Shown: positions 59,301 through 64,000 of the stretch, in pieces | Layout: each line of letters opens with the position of its first letter | How positions within the stretch are numbered: position 1 is the first letter of the stretch | Assembly (NCBI GenBank): GCA_036583965.1 | Contig: JAZBQD010000005.1 | Coordinates: 186,001-250,000 of the forward strand | DNA length: 64,000 nt | Origin: Prunella strophiata | Taxonomy: Eukaryota; Chordata; Aves; Passeriformes; Prunellidae | Reading direction: 5' to 3' | The notes under the pieces: generated by a model | Seen by the model: the letters and a program-made list of their open reading frames with translations, nothing else | Database searches by the model: none | Told to the model about the DNA's origin: nothing | Translations under genes and position numbers: made by a program

Positions 59301-59946
59301 CTGCTGGAGGGCGAGGAGTGCAGGTGGGTGAGATTTTATATCCCAGTTTTCAGAGGTTCAATGGAGCTGCAGAACCTGGTCAGGTTTAGGCCCACATTCA
59401 GACCTGAAAGCTGTTAAAAGACCAGTGAATGCCTGTGAAAAGGAGCCATTTGAGAACAGCAGCCTTTTATACAAACTTCCCACCTTTCAAAAATATTCAA
59501 AGGAAATTTTCCTGCCTTTGTGAGCAGGTCCTGTTCATGGGTTCCCTTTGAAGTCTCACTGGCACTCTTTTGCTCCCTGACAGGCTCTCTGGGGAAGGTG
59601 CCGGCTCAGTGAACATCTGTAAGTAACTTTTAGAGACATTTGGCACTTTCTAGATTTACCTCCCACCCCTGCTCACAATCTATCCCACTCATCCACTGCC
59701 TGTGGATTCCTCTCATGAGGGTGTTTTCCTCTGGCAGCTGTGACCAGAACCAACTCAGGAGCAGGATATGGAAGCAGGAACTGCCTGAGCTCCAGTGGTG
59801 GGGCTGGAGGTGGGGTCTGTGCTGGAATGGGAATAGGCTCCATCTCTGGAAGTGGACTTGGCTCAGGTGGCTCATGCATGGTTGGAGGCAGCAGCTCCAG
59901 CTTCAAGTCCATCTCCAGCAGCTCTTCCACCAGGAGATGTTATTGA
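56321..59946 (+). CDS. Gene E: diverged KRT75-like type II keratin
   Basis: Tandem paralogue of gene D and the most compact gene here. Exons: 56321-56797, 57178-57389, 57654-57714, 57824-57919, 58167-58331, 58585-58710, 59103-59323, 59584-59618 and 59738-59946; 1602 nt, 533 aa, frame intact. Start [10 protein letters not shown] after a TATA box. Head 1-141, rod about 142-452, Gly/Ser/Cys tail 453-533 ending SSSSTRRCY. Several normally fixed sites are changed: [10 protein letters not shown] is [10 protein letters not shown], the head motif SLYNLGG is SLHSLGE, exon 3 reads [15 protein letters not shown], and the helix termination motif has [13 protein letters not shown] with Val for Ala. Exon 6 is a perfect copy of that in D. 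All splice sites are normal, so it is probably functional but evolving faster than D. Confidence 0.93.
58550..58723 (+). repeat. 174-bp block identical to gene D exon 6 region
   Basis: Identical base for base to 50276-50449, covering the end of intron 5, exon 6 and the start of intron 6. Sequence just outside diverges at once on both sides. Confidence 0.97.
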
Positions 59947-60122
59947 GGAACTGACTCCAGGCCCCAGTGCCACCAGCGCTGAGGCTTCTCTTGGATCCAA
60001 TCCTCATCCAGCTCCTTCAAAAGATTTGGAAATCAAACCCATCTGTCATTATTTATATAAAAGATGCTGTGCTCCCGTTTGTCCTTTGACCCTCAACAGT
60101 CCTCATTTCCCAGTGTTTGTCT

Positions 60123-60128
60123 AATAAA
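60123..60128 (+). terminator. Poly(A) signal of gene E
   Basis: AATAAA about 177 bases after the stop at 59944-59946, in a 'gtctaataaaa' context shared with gene D. Confidence 0.85.
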
Positions 60129-61157
60129 AGGCATGTGGAATTAATTATGTCACATCCTCTTTTTAATTCCAATTATTTTATCTTACCTTGTGGCAAAGGG
60201 TGGTTGATGCAGCACAGCAACTTTGCTGCTTTGAAGGTAAAAAAAGTCACACACAAGTTGAGACATCTCCTTCCTCTCCAAGTCCATGGACCTCATATCC
60301 AACAGGAATAAAACATTTGGATGTTCCATTTCCATGAGGATGGGAAGATATGTACCCTTCCTACTCGGCACAAGAGAAAGTCCTTCTATCTTAATTCCTA
60401 CATTATGACATCTCAGCCTTCTATGCCACAGTAGTTGTGCCCAAGCCTCTGTAACCGAATGGGATGAGTCATAGAGGGATATAAATCCGAATTTCCCAAG
60501 GAATTGAGTGCTGCAGCTCATCTGATCTGCACACACATCTCTGCAGGGACTGATGAAACACCTCCACTGCCATTACCATAGTTAGAAATGGAAAAAACCA
60601 ATTAAACCTCCAAAGTAACCCTCTTTGGAAAGAATAATGTCCCCAGAGGAGGTTGTGAGATGGTGAAAGACCCTCAGAGCACTGGAAAGGAAGTGGCACC
60701 TGCCCATCTTTCTCTGGCCTCTCCAGTCCACATCCCACTGGCAGCAGCAGAGCTGGAGTTTGGTTTGTTGTTTAAGCACCGTCCAGCATCAAAGCTCCAT
60801 CCAGAGCTACATGGATGGGGAAGGGTCTGCAGGGGCCATGAGGAGCAGCTGAGGGTTGGTTTGTCCACCTTGGAAAAGAGGAGTCTGAGGTGAGACTTCA
60901 TCCTGAGAGACAGCTCCAGTCTCTGCTCTGGGGACGAGGGACAGGACCAGGGAATGGCTGAAGCTGTGCCAGGGGATGTTCGGGGTGGATATCAGGAAAG
61001 TTTCTTCCCCAGAGGGTGCTGGGGCACTGAACAGGCTCCCCAGGGAATGGTGTGCTGGTTTTATCACTGGAGCCACCACGGAAGTGAGTTTTTTTGAGAG
61101 GAGCTGCTGAGAGCTTCCTCTGTGCCTGATAAAAACCAATCAGTGAGTCGGTTTCAG
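60129..61157. other. Region between gene E and pseudogene F
   Basis: Where exon 1 of pseudogene F should lie I see no TATA box, head sequence or [11 protein letters not shown] block. It does contain a sense CR1 body fragment at about 60815-61070. The remainder is unremarkable. Confidence 0.55.
60815..61070 (+). mobile_element. CR1 LINE fragment lacking its 3' end
   Basis: Sense CR1 interior: 'gagactcatcct'-type region near 60893, 'gggacaggaccagggaatgg', 'gtggatatcaggaaagtttc', 'actgaacaggctccccaggg'. The usual terminal block is missing. Confidence 0.7.
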
Positions 61158-61463
61158 GTGCAGTTCCTGGAGCAACAAAACAAAGTTCTGGAGACCAAAT
61201 GGAGTCTCTTGAAAGGCCAGAAAATTGTGAGAATAACCTGGAGCCCTCATTTGAATTGTACATCAGCAACACGAGGTGGCAGCTGGAGGCTCTGGGAGGG
61301 GAGAGGCTGCAGCTGGGCTCCGAGCTCAAGGCCATGCAGGACGTGGTGGAGGACTTCAGGGTCAGGCAGGTAACATCCATAGAAAGACCTGTCCAGTTTT
61401 ACTTTACTCTGTTCTTCCTGCATCAGTGAAAAGGCCCAAGATAGCCCAAAAAATGTGACCTCA

Positions 61464-61810
61464 GAGTCATGGAAAGGTTTGGATGGGAAGAGACATTAAA
61501 GGCCATCTCATTCCACCCCTGACATGGGCAGGGACACCTCCCACTCTCCCAGGCTGCTCCAAACCCCATCCAATCTGGTCTTGGACACTTCCAGGGATGG
61601 GGCAGCAACAACTTCCAGGGAAATTCACATCCCCATCCTCACAGGGAGGAATTTTTTTCCCAATATCCCATCTATCCCTCCCTCTGGCAGTGGAAAGGCA
61701 TTCCCTGTGTCCTGTCCCCCTATCCCTTGTTCCAAGTCCTTCTCCAGCTCTCCTGGAGCCCCTTTGGGCACTGGAAGGGGCTCCAAGGTCTCCCTGGAGC
61801 TCTGTGTTTT
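61464..61810 (-). mobile_element. CR1 LINE inside pseudogene F
   Basis: Antisense: 'tcatggaaaggtttggatgg', 'gacatgggcagggacacctc', 'ttggacacttccagggatgg', 'cacagggaggaattttttt', 'tggagcccctttgggcactg'. Confidence 0.9.
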
Positions 61811-61891
61811 GCTTGAATTCCTTGGAGCTGTATCTCAGTGTTTGTTAGCTGAGAAGCCCAGTGTGGAGCCACCCCAGCCAGCAGCACCCAC

Positions 61892-62145
61892 AGAATCACA
61901 GGATCCCAGAATGGTTTGGATTGAAGGGACCTCAAAGCTCATTCCATCCTACCCCTGCCATGGGCAGGGACACCTTCCACTCTCCCAGGCTGCTCTAAGC
62001 CCCATCCAGTTGGCCTTGGACACCTCCAGGGATCCAGGGACAACCACAGCTTCTCTGGGCTCCCTGTGCCAGGGCCTCCCCACCCTCAAAGGGAGGAATT
62101 TCATCCCAATATCCCATTTAAATCTCTCCTCTTTTAGTTTAAAAC
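61892..62145 (-). mobile_element. Second CR1 LINE inside pseudogene F
   Basis: Antisense: 'gaatcacaggatcccagaat', 'gccatgggcagggacacctt', 'cttctctgggctccctgtgc', 'caaagggaggaatttcatcc'. Same direction and subfamily as the copy 80 bases to its left, so two insertions or a local duplication. Confidence 0.9.
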
Positions 62146-62410
62146 GAAATCAGAATTTGTTCAAGGTATTGGATAGTTTGAGCACTTTGGAATGTGAGGA
62201 GTTACCTCCCACGCCCAGGATCCTGGGCCTGAGTTTCAGCTCAGCATCTCTTTGGGCTCTTGGGAGCAGGAGTTCCCTCTCTCCTCCACTCTTTGCACTT
62301 TGGGAAAACATCCATCCAGTATTTGTGTCTGCTCCCATGGCCATGAGGGATCTGCTGGGAATGGATGTGAATAAATAAGGAGCTTAAATTGTCAGTGTGG
62401 AACCAGAAAA

Positions 62411-62812
62411 ATGAGATGTGGGAGTGAGGTGCTCATCCCAGCTCCCAACAAGGGCACATGCATCCTGCCTGAACCCTCTGCTCTCCTTTCCCAGGAGATC
62501 ACATGCCTGCTGCTCTGTGCCATCTTTCCCAATAGGAAAAGTTCCTTCCAGCCCCAAAGCAGCATTGAAACATCCTTGACTGCCCTGGGGAAGAAAATCA
62601 GCATGCACATGAAATCCTTGGACAGTCAAAGGTCACATCAGAGCAGCAGTATAGACTTTAGAGCTCTGCTTGGGTCTGACAAAGTGACAAATATTCCTTT
62701 GGGATCAGTGGATTCCGGGGTGAAGCTCAATGACATACATGTTGCTGGGCAGGGATCATCCTCTTGCACCTACACCTACAAAAGGACTTTGGGCTCCTGC
62801 CCTGCTTCCTAG
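62411..62812 (+). other. Unassigned open frame, 133 codons
   Basis: An open frame between the second CR1 and the exon 3 relic of pseudogene F. The translated product has Ser-rich stretches ('RSHQSSSIDFRALLGSDK', 'VAGQGSSSCTYTYKR') but no motif I recognise. The stretch is not obviously CR1. It could be chance or part of another decayed exon; no promoter or splice evidence supports it as a gene. Confidence 0.15.
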
Positions 62813-62879
62813 GAATTTGTCCTTCCCACCTTTAACTATTTTAAACTTTTGAATCCCAAATTTTATTCCTAATATGGGA

Positions 62880-62935
62880 ATTGGAATGACATGATCTTTA
62901 AGGTCCCTTCCAACCCAAACCTCTGATTCCTCTGG
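62880..62935 (+). mobile_element. CR1 LINE terminal scrap
   Basis: 'gacatgatctttaaggtccc', 'ttccaacccaaacctctgat'. Only the last ~55 bases of a sense copy remain. Confidence 0.65.
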
Positions 62936-63672
62936 GCCAAATATTAATTCAGCAACTGGAAAACAGATTTAAAATTAAATTTTCTCTTCTACGTGGCCAA
63001 GAGCTTCGAGACCCAAAAATGGATGCAAAGTTGGGGCTTTGCTTAATGGAAATTATTTTCGGGGATGGATATTCCTGATGGGAATAAATTTTCCCCCATG
63101 AAAGGGCCAGGAGAGGCCAATGGTTTATTACCTGCAAGACTCCTTCCTTTGAACTCCTCTCTTTCATCTCCCCCATTGAAGCATTCTATGGGAGCTGGGC
63201 ATGGGTCCAGGCTCCCGCTGGGTTTTGACCTTTCCCAAGAGCGTGGCCTTCACTCTCCCTGCCCCGGCCACCCCGCGGGAGCTGTCGCAGGTCCCGGCGC
63301 TCCTGACTAACCAGGTGTGGCGATGAGCTCACCCCCCGCTCCACCCAGAACATTTCGGGAGCACAAGGCTCCCATTCATGGGATAAAAGGTGCCTTTGAT
63401 GAGGGCTTTCAGCTTTTCTAGACGGCCCCTCCCACCCTCCAGCCCAGGGGTGCTGCCTTTTCTATCATAATCAGTGACATAGAAGTAGAAACAATAAAGC
63501 TCCATCAAGGACTCTGTTCCAGCGCTGCTCCCTGCAAAAATTTGTGGATTGTTGGTAAACACCCACAGGAAGAGACCCTTTGGTCTCTCGTGTGAAGAGG
63601 GGGTTTGCACAGGGTGGAGGCTCTGAAGGGATTCTGAGCTCTCCCTCCCCAGAGGTACAAGGGGGAGATCAA

Positions 63673-63714
63673 CAAGTGCAGACAGCAGAGAACAACTTTG
63701 TGACAGCAGAGAAC
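63673..63714 (+). repeat. 21-bp tandem duplication in the exon 3 relic
   Basis: Two side-by-side copies of gacagcagagaacaac(t/c)ttgt differ at one base. The unit corresponds to the AAENEFV part of a normal keratin exon 3, so that segment was duplicated after or during decay. Confidence 0.85.
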
Positions 63715-63735
63715 AACCTTGTCCTGTTCAAGAAG

Positions 63736-64000
63736 GTGAGGAGGCACCACCATCAAAGCAGGGACAGCTTTGGAAAGGCAAACCACATTCAAATCACCTT
63801 TGCATCCAGCAATGTCCGGCCCAGAGCATGGGGCACAGGTGGAGTCATCCCAGGAAGCAGAAACACCTGGTTGTGCCAGTGGAGCAGTGCTGGGCTGTAA
63901 TTCCTCCTTGTTTCAGGTCCCTCATCCCAAACTGAGGAGTGTGCCAGAGATCCCACTGATCTGGTCCCCCAGATCAGCTCTGGGTCATCCGGGCGTTGTC
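63736..64000. other. Right end of window, no feature seen
   Basis: I looked for keratin exon 4 ([12 protein letters not shown] type) and found none. No repeat recognised. Confidence 0.6.

Larger units (their letters stand above)
61158..63735 (+). pseudogene. Pseudogene F: type II keratin relic (exons 2 and 3 only)
   Basis: Exon 2 relic at 61158-61369, after a good acceptor (gtttcag): opens as [18 protein letters not shown], then loses one base in the segment near 61215-61235, after which the frame 61199-61429 continues as NNLEPSFELYISNT and MQDVVEDFRVR. The donor has decayed (gtcaggcaggtaac). Exon 3 relic at 63655-63735: starts GYKGEINK and ends at a normal donor after 'ttcaagaag', but is 81 nt instead of 61, because of a 21-bp duplication and a net one-base loss, and meets a stop (tga) in frame. 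No exon 1 upstream and no exon 4 before the window end. The 2.3-kb intron between the relics holds two CR1 insertions. Closest in wording to the KRT75-like genes D and E. Clearly non-functional; further relics may lie beyond 64000. Confidence 0.82.

Noticed and set aside
63282..63316. 'gagctgtcgcaggt' resembling the start of keratin exon 5 in pseudogene F
   Set aside because: No acceptor before it, similarity ends after about 14 bases, and it lies ahead of the exon 3 relic, so the order would be wrong.
1..64000. CRISPR arrays, tRNA or rRNA genes, bacterial-type operons
   Set aside because: Looked for and not found. The repeated short sequences here are CR1 ends and coding glycine loops.

Overview
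The window is vertebrate, almost certainly bird and probably songbird, nuclear DNA. Genes are split into nine exons with GT/AG introns, promoters carry TATA boxes, mRNA ends carry AATAAA, and the intergenic DNA and introns are scattered with short 5'-truncated CR1 LINE tails (the 'catgggcagggacacc' type familiar from passerines). No bacterial, viral or RNA-gene feature was seen.

It is a stretch of the type II (basic) alpha-keratin cluster. All recognisable genes run on the + strand. Layout: 1-10.08 kb, no gene, mostly CR1 debris. 10.08-10.44 kb, a possible orphan keratin tail exon with a poly(A) signal. Gene A, 10.79-17.38 kb: a cysteine-rich 'hard' type II keratin of 620 aa. Gene B, 22.23-27.96 kb: a glycine-rich epidermal-type keratin with a one-base frameshift in the head repeat as read here. 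Gene C, 33.88-39.72 kb: a glycine-rich KRT5/KRT6-like keratin of 599 aa. Gene D, 47.25-51.47 kb (534 aa) and gene E, 56.32-59.95 kb (533 aa): a tandem pair of short-tailed KRT75-like keratins. Pseudogene F, 61.16-63.74 kb: two broken exon relics. The last 265 bases hold nothing recognisable.

All five intact gene models share the same exon lengths through the rod: exon 2 of 212-221 nt, then 61, 96, 165, 126 and 221 nt, then a small exon 8 of 29-35 nt. Differences are concentrated in head and tail, so exon borders could be set by reading frame and splice signals alone. The products are type II partners that pair with type I keratins (encoded elsewhere) to build cytoplasmic 10-nm filaments in epidermis, feather and other skin appendages. 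By the usual amniote order read in transcription direction (KRT8, KRT78/79/4, KRT1/2, KRT5, KRT6, KRT75, hair keratins), A sits in the KRT78/KRT4-to-KRT1/2 part, B and C in the KRT5/6 part, and D and E in the KRT75 part. Orthology is inferred from memory of the families and not from a search, so gene symbols are left blank.

Most notable: a 174-bp identical block covering exon 6 and its intron edges in D and E (recent gene conversion); the B frameshift, diagnosable from a 60-bp repeat that is 61 bp in its first copy; a cysteine-rich keratin outside the usual hair-keratin slot; an Ala-to-Val change in the helix termination motif of E; an inverted duplication between D and E; and a decayed keratin copy behind E.
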